From Euptelea pleiosperma (Eukaryota; Streptophyta; Magnoliopsida; Ranunculales; Eupteleaceae), in the NCBI GenBank assembly GCA_035048495.1, contig CM068543.1:26587751-26651750 (forward strand): a stretch of DNA of 64,000 nt, in the 5' to 3' direction. This document shows, piece by piece, positions 41,095 to 51,782 of this stretch. A model generated the notes under the pieces. That model did no database searches. It had not been told where the DNA came from and saw nothing but the letters and a program-made list of their open reading frames with translations. The position numbers and the translations under genes were made by a program. Position 1 is the stretch's first letter, and every line of letters starts with the position of its first letter.

Positions 41095-43874
41095 ATGCTT
41101 CTCTTTGTAGTCCTTGCAGGTCTCTGCTCGATAGCCTACCTCATAAGCTCATTGAGAGGGAAAGCCCAGAACAATGAACGACGGCTACCCCCCGGTCCTC
41201 CGGGGTTGCCGATTCTCGGCCACCTTCTCATGATGGGTGATCACCCTCACCGCAGCCTCCGTCAATTGGCCAAGAAATATGGTCCAATTATGTCCATACG
41301 GCTCGGTCTTGTCCCAACCATTGTAGTCTCCACTCCTGAGGCAGCCGAGTTGTTCCTCAAGAAGCATGACATCAACTTTGCGACTCGACCCAAAGTCCAA
41401 GCTGCTGAGTACATGTCTTACGGAAGCAAGGGAATCGCCTTCTCCGAGTACGGCTCTTATTGGCGAAATATTCGCAAATTGTGCACCATAGAGCTCCTTA
41501 CCAACTCAAAGATTGATTCATTTCAGCTCATGAGGAGAAACGAGCTTGGTCGTCTTGTTAAGTTTCTTAGCGGAGCCGCGAAGACTCGAACAGTGGTCAA
41601 TCTTAGCGCCGAAATTGGATTGCTTGTTGAAGAAATGACATACCGGATGACACTTGGTTGCGGCAAGGACGGCAGGTTCAGCTTCAAACCGATCACCCAG
41701 GAGGCCTTGAAGCTGGCTGGAGCTTTCAACCTATCTGATTATATCCCATATATCGGGATACTTGACCTTCAGGCATGGTTTTGATAATGATGCTTAACTT
41801 ATAATGGTTGTTATTAGCACAATTTTATAACTTGGTGAGTTGACTCGGAACTAGACTGAGTCAACCCAATTTGATTACATTTTTAATAGACTCAGGCTAG
41901 TGACTCAATTAGTAGATACGTACACATGCCATAAAAAAAATTCGTAGCTACTTAATTAGTTTTCTTGTAAACTAATAGTTTAAAACTCGGTCAGTTGACT
42001 CAGAACAGAGTCAAGACAATTTTATTAGATTTCCGGTAGACTCAGGCTAGTGACTCAATTAGTAGCTACATGCCCATAAAATGACATTTAGTAGCTTCTT
42101 TAGCTATTTATATAAAGGCAATTGTTGAAATGTGCCTTTATTTTCACATTTTGCCCCTTATTTCATTTTTTCCTTAAGTTCCGTGGTCATTTCTGACTTT
42201 TCGTTATCCTCTCTATCTTGAAGGTTCTTTGACATGGGCAGCTTTGACTTTTCTAACTTCTTTCGCGTTTCTATGCCGAGTAGAACATTACTGAACGGTG
42301 TTGGTCAGCAAACATGCTGACCAACCATAATATGAGCCACGTGGCACACTCTTAAACGACTCGGACCATATGAATGTTTGGCCAATCCCTAGGTGGACCA
42401 ACAAACCAAAAATCAGACTAATTAGGATTTTTTAAGTGTTGGATTGGAGTCATTTTCATGGGTTGATTTTTAACCATGGATTTTAAGAATTATTATCTAT
42501 AGTTTGGGGTACAAAGATCCACAGGTTTAAAATCACTAATCAGGCTAATTTTTGGTTTGTAGGTCCACTTGGGGATTGGCCAAACATCATACGGTTAGCA
42601 TCCTCTAAGAGAATCCTCTAAGAGTGTGCCACATGGCTCAAATTATGATCTGTCAGCAACTTTGCTGGTCAGCAAACCTTCTGAAGGGCCGTCTCAACCA
42701 TAAGGCTAGTAAGGCGGTCGCCTTAGGCCCCAGGTGAGAGAAGGCCCCCAGCCCAAGTGAGAGAAGGCCCCATCCCGCAAACCACATGGATGTTTAGCCA
42801 ACCCCTTGTTGGATCTACAAACCAAAAATTAAATTTATTCGTTCTCTAGCCATATATTTTAGTACTTTTTAAGTTGATTCTAGCCATTGGATTCAAGCAT
42901 AATATTTTTTGGGTAGTAAATCCAATGGTTAGAAATCATCAATCAAGCTGATTTTTAGTGTGTTTATCCGCCACCAATAGGTACAATGGCTGTTATAGAA
43001 AAAAATATTATTTTTTGTCCATTATCTGTAATAACATTTTCAAAATCCTTGCTGCCTCTAGGGACTAGCTCGCCGCATGAAGGCTGTAAGCAAGGTTGTA
43101 GACGAATACTTAGAGATGATCATCGAGGAGCATGTACAAGATGCTAAAGATGGAAAGGATCAGCAAAGGGACTTTATTGATGTAATGTTGTCCTTGGGGG
43201 AATCCAATACACATGACATGCAGCTGGATCGAACCAATATCAAGGCAATCATCTTGGACATGCTTGGGGGTGCAATGGACACATCAGCTACTGCAGTTGA
43301 GTGGGCCCTTTCGGAACTCATAAGGAATCCACGGGTGTTGAAACAGGTCCAAGAAGAATTAGAGAGTGTAGTTGGCATGGACCGGGTGGTAGAGGAGACT
43401 GATTTGGCGAAGTTAGACTACTTCAACATGGTGGTGAAGGAAAGCATGAGGCTCCATCCGACCGGCCCATTGCTCGTCCCACATGAATCCAGGGAAGACA
43501 TCATCATAAACGGATACCATATACCCAAGAAGGCCAGGATCATTATAAATGCTTCCGCGATTGGACGGGACTCCAATGCGTGGTCTGACAATGCTGAAGA
43601 ATTCTATCCCGAGAGGTTCATCGGTACCAATATAAATGTCCGGGGAAATGACTTACAACTTATACCATTTGGATCTGGCCGAAGAGGGTGCCCAGCAATG
43701 CAGTTAGGTTTAACAGTGGTTCGAATAGTACTTGCACAATTGGCACACTGCTTCGATTGGGAGCTTCCGGATGGCATGTCACCCAAAGACTTGGATATGA
43801 AGGAGAAGCCTGGCCTAACAGTGCCAAGGGCTAACCCTCTACTTGCTATCCCAACTTATCGCCTACGCATCTAA
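41095..43874 (+). CDS. CYP736A-like: Cytochrome P450, CYP736A-like, two exons
   Basis: Exon 1 is 41095-41772 (226 codons), exon 2 is 43062-43874 (270 codons plus stop), giving 496 residues, the normal length for this clan. The N-terminus is a hydrophobic ER signal anchor (about residues 1-20) followed by the proline hinge '[12 protein letters not shown]'. The C-helix 'WRNIRK', the I-helix '[10 protein letters not shown]', 'KESMRLHP' (ExxR), 'FYPERF' and the haem loop '[14 protein letters not shown]' are all in place. The P450 clan I intron position falls after 'LDLQ'. The intron is 41773-43061 with a GC donor (CAG|GCATGG) and acceptor CTCTAG; unspliced reading stops after 3 codons. The haem loop ends Cys-Pro-Ala where the family consensus is Cys-x-Gly. 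CYP736A enzymes act on diverse small molecules; the substrate here is unknown. Subfamily is judged from memory of family motifs, not a search. Confidence 0.85.
41830..42080 (+). repeat. Short tandem duplication in the P450 intron
   Basis: A unit of about 110 bp occurs twice (41833-41940 and 41985-42085), sharing GAGTTGACTC, AGACTCAGGCTAGTGACTCA and ATTAGTAG blocks. The copies are diverged. The ACTCGG/GACTCA motifs recall the block at 40290-40560. Confidence 0.6.
42298..42680. mobile_element. Foldback MITE in the P450 intron, CCTAGGTGGAC family, best copy
   Basis: Left end GGTGTTGGTCAGCAAACATG..GAGCCACGTGGCAC and right end, inverted, GTGCCACATGGCTC..GCTGGTCAGCAAACC give long terminal inverted repeats. 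The inner arms pair through AATCAGACTAATTAG / CTAATCAGGCTAATTT. This is the most complete copy of the family in the window. No clear target duplication. Confidence 0.7.
42690..42975. repeat. Further repeat debris in the P450 intron
   Basis: 42690-42780 has a GGCGGTCGCCTTAGGCCCC block of a kind seen at plant TE ends; I cannot classify it. 42780-42970 is a second, partial foldback-MITE copy (AACCAAAAATTAAATTTATTCG against AATCATCAATCAAGCTGATTT). Confidence 0.45.
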
Positions 43875-43959
43875 GGAGAATCTACCACTCACCTCAAAAT
43901 TTGTGCTCATGGGTGTGTTTTAGAGTGGCTTCCTCTATTAGAGAGAAGATTTTATGTAC

Positions 43960-45635
43960 AATGTAATAAGGTGTATGAGATACACCGAATGATAATTAAC
44001 TGTATCTCATCACAGTCTCTTATTATGATTAGAATAAGATCAATTAGAACTGATTAGTATCTATTAAATTATAATTAATTATGATTTATGTTTAAACTAT
44101 GGTTGTGATTTACCTAAATTGTAATTCATCATCTACTTTATCAATCAATCTCATTTCCTAGCATGGTATCCGAGCAAGTCATTCGTCGACTTTGTTCTCT
44201 CGATCCTGATCTATATGCATCGTTCCCAAGTCCGGTGACAGCATCGCGATGCCCGTTGGGCCCAATAATTAATCCTTGGTACATCTAAAAAAATGTTGTG
44301 TTAGAACCATCCCAACTCAGCCACCGTCGCACCGATGCTTCTACATCGTCACCCTCAGAAACTATTTCTCCATCTTAGAATAGCCCTCCATCTAGTCCCT
44401 TCCAAATCCGACTAGGTATCGTAGTGTGGTAGGGGCTCCAGTATTTAACATTAATCCGTCCGGACCTATCTTATGATGTTAATCAGGTTTGCCAGTACAT
44501 GCATCATCCTACCATTACTCATTGGACTATAGTTAAGTGTATTTTCCGCTACGTCAAAGGCTCCTTTGATCATGGCCTACTCTTTCAATCCAGATCTTTG
44601 CAATTGGAAACCTATTCAAATTCTGATTATTTCGGGAGCCTACATGATCGACGGTCAAGCAGAGGCTACTGTGTCTATTTGGGATCTAATGCCATCTCAA
44701 GGAGTGCTAAAAAGCAACCCATTGTCTCTCGCTTTATTACAGAATCCGAACATCGTCAATTGGCACAAACAACTGCAGATATTTCTTGGTTTTGTTCCCT
44801 ATTGAAAGATCTTTGGATTTTTTATCTACTCCACTCATTTGGTGCGACAACATTAGTTCAATCTCCCTCACCTCTAATCCAATATTTCATGCTCGCATCA
44901 AACATTTGGAAGTTGATTATCACCATGTTCGGGAGAAAGTTGTCCACAAGGAATGGATGTTCTATACATTTGTACCGAAGATCAAGTCTGACATTTTCAC
45001 TAAAGGGCTCTCTCTACTTCTCATTTTCAGAAGTAGAAGGACAAGCTAATGGTCCATCAACGACCCATCATCTTGCAGGGGTGTATTAGACAACCATGTG
45101 ATCACAATCACACATCACACCAGCTCATTCCTCTAGATCCCAATCTATTGGATATGTAAATATACCAAGATCCGACTAGTGATTGAGCAATATCTTTGAT
45201 TTGTATATATTTGGGATGATTCCTTCGTTTTATTAAGCAACTATTTATACGTGGGATATGATTCCTTTTCTGTGTTTAGCAACTATTTATCTTTGTGATG
45301 ATTATCCCTTTCTTTTGGAAAGTCTCGGGAATCGCAATCCCTTGATTATTGCTGTAACCGTGTCTATATAATAAGATGGTAGTATCTCCCATTCACTCAT
45401 GGTTTTGAGCTTGGAGAACTTTCATATCTTGTCTTCTCCCTTATTTTTGGTATTGTTTACATTGTTTTGAGTAACTTCTGTACTTGTACCTCTTATATTG
45501 CACTTTCCAATCTGGACCTAGTCCCGAGGTTTTTTCCATTTGGATTTCATTGTTAAATAACATGTATAATGCTAATGTGTAATGTATGTAATGCATATAA
45601 GTATATAACATTAGAATCCAATTCATATTCCAACA
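43960..45635 (+). mobile_element. Internally deleted Copia element just downstream of the P450
   Basis: A primer-binding site TGGTATCCGAGC (44164-44175) follows CA at 44163, the end of a 5' LTR whose start is unclear. Most of gag-pol is missing. What remains (44400-45060) is the RT end ('YLTLIRPDLSYDVNQ') and RNase H ('RSSRGYCVYLGSNAISRSAKKQ', then 'HARIKHLEVDYHHVREKV', 'DIFTKGLS') with a frameshift near 44790. A purine tract (CTTGCAGGGG, 45072-45081) precedes a 3' LTR starting TGTATTAGAC (45082) and ending about 45635. The 5' and 3' LTRs are not obviously similar, so this may be a chimera. TATA at 45363 in the 3' LTR. Confidence 0.65.
44430..45060 (+). pseudogene. Copia RT end and RNase H (frameshifted)
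   Basis: In frame from 44499 the product shows 'HHPTITHWTIVKCIFRYVKG' and 'ITESEHRQLAQTTADISWF', and then shifts near 44790 to 'PLIWCDNISSISLTSNPIF'. These are RNase H blocks of Tork/Ale-like Copia elements. 'CDN' and the 'HARIKH' block are present. The start codon is internal; no full protein. Confidence 0.75.
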
Positions 45636-45639
45636 TTAG

Positions 45640-46720
45640 TTAGTAGTTAGTCAGGTAATTAGTCAATCAGTCAAGCATTTTCTCTCCTTTTTGTCACAAG
45701 TTGATAAAGGAAAGAATTAAAAAAATAACTAAGAGAGATAACCATTAATGTAAAGAGCAAACACCGATCGACCAAGAATGACAATCCGAAATCAATGGAC
45801 CAAAAGAGAATGAAATCGTACAAAATGAAAGATGCATGTGGAGGGGTTGAAAATATACTAGAAACGTTTTAGAGAGGTTTTAGGAGAGAAAGGTGCTCTA
45901 AAATGAAGCCCCAGGTGCAATTTATTTCCTGCTCGAATGACTATCGAACTTCTCGTTCAAACGGGGTATGAGACATTTGAACCTCGTTCGAACGAACAAT
46001 TATTGGTTTGAAGGAAATTGAAGAACATCATTTCACATAGATTTTCCAATTCAAATTTTTAGATACATGGATCAAATTTACACAAATTTTAGGTTCACTT
46101 TAAAAGTTCATTCATCCAGTCACTAGCACTAGTCAAAAAAATTGCAGATTTCCAATGTAAAGACACTTTGTTGTAAACTGAATTAAGATCTTTGTAGAGA
46201 AATCAAAGATAAATCTGGCCGAATCATCTCAACGAAAATAAGATCGAGTATATGTACTGGCAAATGGTGTAACAAATATGATGTATAGTGAAATTTTTAT
46301 GACCATTACACTAGGCAACTTTCACACTAAATCTTTTGAAGTTAGGCAACTCTTTCCATGTTACATCCATGTTAGCTTTCGCACTAACGTCTAGCTAGGT
46401 AGCCATTTCCTATATAGAATGTTTTTTGATCAATGGGAGAGGAGGCTTTCATTCTAACTCTTTTAGATTAGGTAGCCCTCTCCAAGTTGGCTCCATACTA
46501 ATCTAGGCAGCCCTTTCTTCAATATAGAAATATACATGAAAAATGAGGTGTGAGAAATCAGTCCAACATACTCATAAACATCTCTATGGTCAACTTATCA
46601 ACTCTAAGTGAATATAAGGAAGAAGGCATGCACATTCAATATGAGACATGCAAACAAGTATGACAAGCAATATGAATGAAAAAGAGAAGATGGAAAAAGA
46701 GAGAAAATGGATTTTTATTT
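45640..46720 (-). mobile_element. SIRE-type 3' region remnant with GTTCGAAC palindromes
   Basis: Sequence such as TTTTCTCTCCTTTTTGTCACAAG (45678) and the TAGGCAACTTTCACAC / GTAGCC blocks (46310-46520) match the 3' noncoding region of the SIRE-type elements (6100-6130, 6740-6850, 60800, 61580). Around 45940-46010 are GTTCGAAC-type palindromes, parallel to the ATCGAT and GTCGAC arrays of the other elements. No ORF. Confidence 0.5.
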
Positions 46721-46729
46721 TTTTTGCGT

Positions 46730-47010
46730 AGTTTATAAATACAGAAATAATGACAGACTTTTGACTGTCCTTTTTAAAATGGGTGAAAATGGCAGACCAA
46801 GTCCGTCGTATTTTAATAATGAAATTTAGTCCATCGATTTTTTATCTTTATAAAATGACATACGTAATCCGTCAATTATTTATGTGTCCGTTTTATTGAT
46901 TAAAGGACAACATGTCATGTCTGTAATTTTTTTAAGACGCATAAAATAACAGGCTTGGTCCGTTGTTTCTTGCACCTTTTAGGGCATTCTAACCCCAACT
47001 TTTTTTCCTT
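46730..47010. mobile_element. CACTA subterminal repeats without terminus
   Basis: Units such as AAATGGCAGACCAAGTCCGTCGTATTTT and AACAGGCTTGGTCCGTTGTTTC belong to the same subterminal family as 36700-36992. The CACTA end itself is missing; the sequence passes into the direct repeat at 47018. Confidence 0.55.
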
Positions 47011-47017
47011 TTAGGGA

Positions 47018-48600
47018 TTTTTAGTTTAAATTGAATGTCCCTTTAATAAAACAAAAAAAGGTAATTAATTTCTTGAAATTTTTAAAATTTTCTTATTTTA
47101 CCTTTAAAAAAATTGTAATCACATACACATCTAACAAGTGATATGAAAATCTTAGAATTATGGACTCCATTTTGCTAGGCGTTGTATTATTGGCTTTGAG
47201 CTTATCAATAATTAAGTTGAATAATCTAAGAAATATGAGATTTCGCATTAGTAATGCTAGGGGAAGACATGAAAGGGTTGTCCGCACGTGCGCACATGCG
47301 AGTTTGTGTGAGAGAGAGAGAGAGAGATTAGGGAGAGAGAGAGAGAGAGAGAGAGAGAACAGTCTATTTATGCGAGGCGAACGGTTTGGGAGAATTAAGT
47401 GCATCTTTGAAAAAACGTGGCATAATATAAACAACCTTTTTTACCGTTACAATAACTAGTAGGCGGCACATGCATTTGCACGTGATTAATAGATATGCGA
47501 ATTATTAAAACATTAGGGCTGTTTTAGAAATTTGGCAATCAAGAATCATTTAAAAAAAATTGGACTCAATTATTCTTGTCAATTAATGGACTAATTTGAA
47601 AATTTTGATATATACTTATAATGGATAACTCAATTATTCTTAGATGAAATGGCATGGAAAGTAATTAGGTAATTATATGGGTTATTTAGAAATATAGATG
47701 AAATGGCTTGAATTAAGTGGTTAAAAGGGGCTGTATTGATAAAATGGAGCAGTGGCATGGAAAGTAAATAAGTGTTAAAAGGGACTATTTTGGAAATATA
47801 ATTTAATTTCGTTCCGTCGTGTTGTTGGGCCGTTGTTGCGTGAAGTACCAAACTTGGAACTCAGACTCGACTCGGAAGTCCATCGGGTCGAGTCACCTCG
47901 ATGACTCGCGGGAGTCGACTCGGTGAGTCATTAAATTAATTATGATTTAAATATATAAAAAATAATATTTATTAAAAAAATTTGAAAAATCATAAAATAT
48001 ATAAAAAAATACTAAATACATTTAGAACTTCAAAAAAATAACATTGAGTTTCGAGTCGACTCGGCCTTTAAACAGTTGACTCAGACGAGTTTTGAGTCTA
48101 CACAGTTGAGCTTCTTAGCCAACTCGCCGAGGCTTACAAATCTGAGTTTGAATGTCGAGTCGACCTGAAATGCTATCGAGTAGAGTCGACTTGGCCGAGT
48201 CTCGAGTCAATTCAGTTAGTTTTAAAACTATGGTTGAGAACATGTCATGAAAAACATGGCAAAATGTTTTTGCAGAATAGGACTCCTACCAACAGGCCAA
48301 CGCAGAAGAGACTAAATTTTTGAAGAGGACTGGTACCAGGAGGCCCACGCACTCTGTTCCTAGTCACTAGTCGACGCTAGTTTGCTTGTACCCTCGTGAG
48401 TGAGAGTGAAACAATGACCTCCACCACAAATTCCATGCCATGATGAAATTTAGTGGTTATTAAATCTCCACGAGTGAGATTGTACCTATGACCTCCCCCA
48501 CAAGTTACGACCCATTGGCCAAAAGACCTATGTTGCATTGACACGGGAACATGGATGTCAGAGTCTGACATGAGTATATATGAAGTTTCTAGTGAGCTTT
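47018..48600 (+). repeat. Direct repeat downstream of the P450 gene (copy 2)
   Basis: This is the same-orientation partner of 38516-40570. It contains (GA)n runs at 47308-47359, the AACTAGTAGGCGGCACATGC block, and the ACTCGG-rich block (47860-47935). A short segment with GAGTGAGAGTGAAACAATGACC occurs twice (48396 and 48470). It has no insertion where copy 1 has the PIF element (AGGGATTTTTAGTTTAAAT at 47018), so the PIF insertion is younger than the duplication. No gene seen. Confidence 0.6.
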
Positions 48601-48664
48601 GAAAAGTAGGATTTGTAGACTTTACGATATACTTTAAAATTATATGACATAAATGACACGAAGT

Positions 48665-48848
48665 ACTTGTTTTAATTATAACTAGGGGAACGCCACGTGG
48701 GATGCACATGCACCTTACACATGGAAGCACCTTACATGTGACACTCGTAGAGATCACTGACTATATCAATGATTAATGGCCCATCCCTAAGTGGACCTAT
48801 ATGCAAAAAAGTAGCCTGATTAGTGGTTTTTAAGCATTTGATTGGAGT
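48665..48848. mobile_element. Truncated foldback MITE copy
   Basis: Left half of the CCTAGGTGGAC family (ACATGTGACACTCGTAGAGATCACTGAC, then CCATCCCTAAGTGGACC and AGCCTGATTAGTGGTTTTTAAGC). It is cut off at 48848 by the Copia LTR fragment. Confidence 0.6.
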
Positions 48849-49480
48849 AGTACCTGAGTGTACTAGTATGACTCAAAACATTTGAGACCCTAGGGTTCAG
48901 GGTGTACTGAATCCTTCACCTTCGGCAAAGGCGGGAGTGTTGAGAATTATGATCAGAGCAGCCGATCGATGGTAGGTTTGGGGTGTACCAAACTGAACAA
49001 GCGGACAAGGCTTATTGGTTGGAAGGGCACGCGTGGATTCGTAGCGCTGATTCAGAGGACGCGGATGCATCGACAGTGGGCCTTGACTAAGGTTGGAAGC
49101 TGTATTTGCAACGCTGCTGCGTAGATAACTTTTGTTTTGTTTAACTTTTCAGTTAGTGATACTTTCCGTCTAGACGTGGTCTTGTTGTTTTTCCTTGGCT
49201 AAGGTTTCTACTTGAAAATTTCTTATCTTGTGTGATTATTTTTTTGTATTCCGCTATCTATCTTGATTAGACCAAACGACAAAAAAAAAATATACCATGG
49301 AGGTATATTTGATTTAAGTCGGTTGTGATAATCTTTGATCAAACAACTAAGGCATGCGATTTTGTTCTCCTAAAATAGACTAGTAAAACTGTGTAGGTAT
49401 AATTAATTTAATTTTAAATACCTAATCAATCCCCCTTCTAGGTATATTAGATTAAAGAGAACGGACCGGTTGTTATTTCA
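48849..49480 (+). repeat. Copia LTR fragment (3' part, SIRE-type family 1)
   Basis: Matches 14500-15127 of the solo LTR and ends GGACCGGTTGTTATTTCA. U3, with the palindrome array, is missing. It abuts the 3' end of the second SIRE-type element in opposite orientation, so a rearrangement or a nested insertion with deletion truncated both. Confidence 0.7.
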
Positions 49481-49609
49481 AATAACATCAACATCCATCA
49501 TCTCACAATAAGGTATCTCGGTAGCAAATACTACAAACCAAAAGTATCAAATAATACATCTCAAAAAAAATGTACTACTGATTTACAAAGAGAGAGAGCA
49601 AAACGTACT

Positions 49610-50692
49610 CTAATCATAGTCATCATCCTCGTTGGCATCATTGGCATCATCATCATCCTCATCGTCAACTGCATTGTCTTCTTCTTCTTTTTCTTCTTCA
49701 TCTTTGTCCTCATCTTCATCTTCGTCTTCGTCTTCATCTTCATCGTCTCCAACCACAGAAGGCACGGTGGTCTCCTCAAGTGAAGATTCTGGATAGTCAG
49801 GGTGCTGAGACCTAAGAAATGAAGTCATACACTGCTGACGTCGAGAAAATTAGTTAATCAACGCACAGAGATTGTCCAATTTGGACGAAAGACCTGCAAT
49901 GGATGCAGATACAGAGGAACGACGAGAAATTGAGCTCGAAACAAAAGTAGAGGCAGGAGCAGACGAGTCACCAACCAATATTTTACTAAATGTAGCTTGA
50001 TTGATAAGTGAGATGGGATGCAAAGTTTCATCAGAGTCAAGAATAAGAACTTTGTAATGATTCAGAATTTTTGAAATTAGAATGCCAAAAGGCAAAGACC
50101 GCTTGCGATTCTCATTCGCCAAATTTTTGACCATGAGATGAAAGATAACTGAAGGACCACAGATTCGTGTGTCCTGAAAGACACAATACAAAATGTACTG
50201 GATATAAGGATCAATCTCACTCCGATGTCCAGCCTTTGGGACTAAGTTGTAGGAGAAGATCAACCCTAACAAGTGGTACATGGGAAATAATTTTCGAGTA
50301 GTCAAGTCAGAGTTCCAATGAACTACCTTCCCACAGATGGCTTTTGAGATAGCCTTTTTGTTCTTAAGAGATAGGGAATGGGAGAAAATTCCTCCATTAA
50401 GTATACGAGGAAGACCTATAATCTTTGAAATCAAAGATAAAGTAATTTTTAATCTAACTCCTCGGACTTCAGAATAAAGAAATGGACCTTCTGGATCATG
50501 ATTGTTCAGATTGCAATAAAACATCCTGACTAACTCAGGATATGTAACACTAGAAATGGAAAGAAGTTTAGACCAATCTACCGAATTCAGAAGATTGGGG
50601 ATTCCAATCATGGTCACTTCTTTTTCGATAACCCCACACTCAGCAATAACTGCTCTTTTGATGTAGTATTTCAAGACGCTAGCCCTAGCCAT
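49610..50692 (-). pseudogene. Envelope-position ORF, putative plant transposon protein domain
   Basis: Starts 'MARASVLKYYIKRAVIAECG' and runs 281 codons to a TAA at 49850-49852. The same frame then stays open to 49610, adding a Ser-rich linker and a long Asp/Glu tail ('DDEDEDEDEDEDEDKDEEE'). The core ('LVRMFYCNLNNHDPEG', 'VRGVRLKITLSLISKIIGLP', 'LPFGILISKILNHYKV') fits the plant transposon protein domain found in the extra ORF of SIRE-like and other retroelements. A relative is at 62846-63427. No transmembrane segment or signal peptide is evident, so a true envelope function is not supported. Upstream at 50700-51260 are a TATA-like site and GTCGAC sites. The function of the family is unknown. 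Confidence 0.72.
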
Positions 50693-51260
50693 GGGATTGA
50701 TGAATAGGCTAAGAAGATAAGGATCATTTGAAGATGATTCACCTCTTGCTCTTTTTCTTTGTGGTTCCGTGGAAGGAAAATCAAAGAGATTTCACTCAAA
50801 TGGGAATGGGAATGGGAGTCTATAAAAGAAATTTCTAGGGTTCCAAAGAGTTCAAATGACCCAAAATCGATTTAGAGATATTTATAACCATGTGTGATGG
50901 ACCGGACATGGGTCGACCCGCCCACGAGAATATTATAACATTCGGGTGCGAGGCGCGATTGACGGGTGATAATGGTCGGTCGACCGGGCATGTTCGGTCG
51001 ACTGAACCTAATGTTCGGTCGACCCGACCCCGCAAACACAAATTTCAAAACCCAAAAAATTTTATCTAGTCGACCGGACCTTTTGTTTGGTCGACCCGAC
51101 TTCGCAAACTTCATTTTCAGAAACTCAATCACCTCAACATTTTCTTCAGTCGGCCTGACAATTTCATCGGTCGGCTCGACTTTGTGAATGTCATTTTTAA
51201 ACACCCAATCATCCCAAATTATCACAAATTTTCTAAACAATCAATATTTTCAATAATATC
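50693..51260 (-). promoter_or_regulatory. Promoter-like region with GTCGAC array before the envelope-position ORF
   Basis: Between RNase H and the ORF, eight GGTCGACCGG-like sites (50911-51180) are followed, in the minus direction, by TTATAAATATC (50890-50880), then AACCCTAGAAATTTC (50845-50831) and the ATG at 50692. The order palindrome array, TATA, AACCCTAG leader is the same as in the LTR U3 at 56960-56670. It may be an internal promoter for the ORF, or remains of an LTR. Confidence 0.5.
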
Positions 51261-51383
51261 ATCAAATTTTTACAAACAACATTAGCTAATCATTATTTAA
51301 ATGATTAGACAATAAGACTAACTAAAATACTGAAGATATGATATTCAATATTAATCTAAATATTCAATCAGTACCAACAGAAA

Positions 51384-51780
51384 TTAATCAATGGGACAAA
51401 CTCTGATAGATTTCCTCAAATATTCATATTTGAGCGAATCTAAAAGTTTAGTCAAAATATCAGCAAGTTGAATTTCTGTGTTCATATATTCTAATGGAAT
51501 TATCTGTTCTTCAACCAATTCTAGAATAAAGTGATGTCTGATATCTATGTGCTTGGTTCTAGAGTGCTGTACATGATTTTTAGAAATACAAATCACACTC
51601 GTGTTATCACAGAATAAATTCATAGATCCTTGATTAATTCCATAATCCAACAACACTTGCTTCATCCAAATTAACTAAGCACAGCAACTGCCGACAATAA
51701 TATATTCTACTTCAGCAGTAGACAAAGATATAGCATTCTGTTTCTTGCTGTGCCAAGCAACCAAATAATTTTTAATATAA
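51384..51780 (-). pseudogene. Copia RNase H
   Basis: RNase H C-terminal part: 'LLDYGINQGSMNLFCDNTS', 'HIDIRHHFILELVEEQ', 'IQLADILTKLLDS'. A stop near 51676 and a frame break near 51780 separate it from RT; these are the only clear lesions in this stretch. Confidence 0.85.
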
Positions 51781-51782
51781 AA

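Noticed and set aside
44566..44805. Separate small gene downstream of the P450
   Set aside because: Alternate frame of the Copia RNase H remnant read in 44499-45089.
49561..49779. Met/Lys-rich 72-residue ORF
   Set aside because: Alternative frame of the Asp/Glu codon run (GAT/GAA repeats) of the envelope-position ORF tail.
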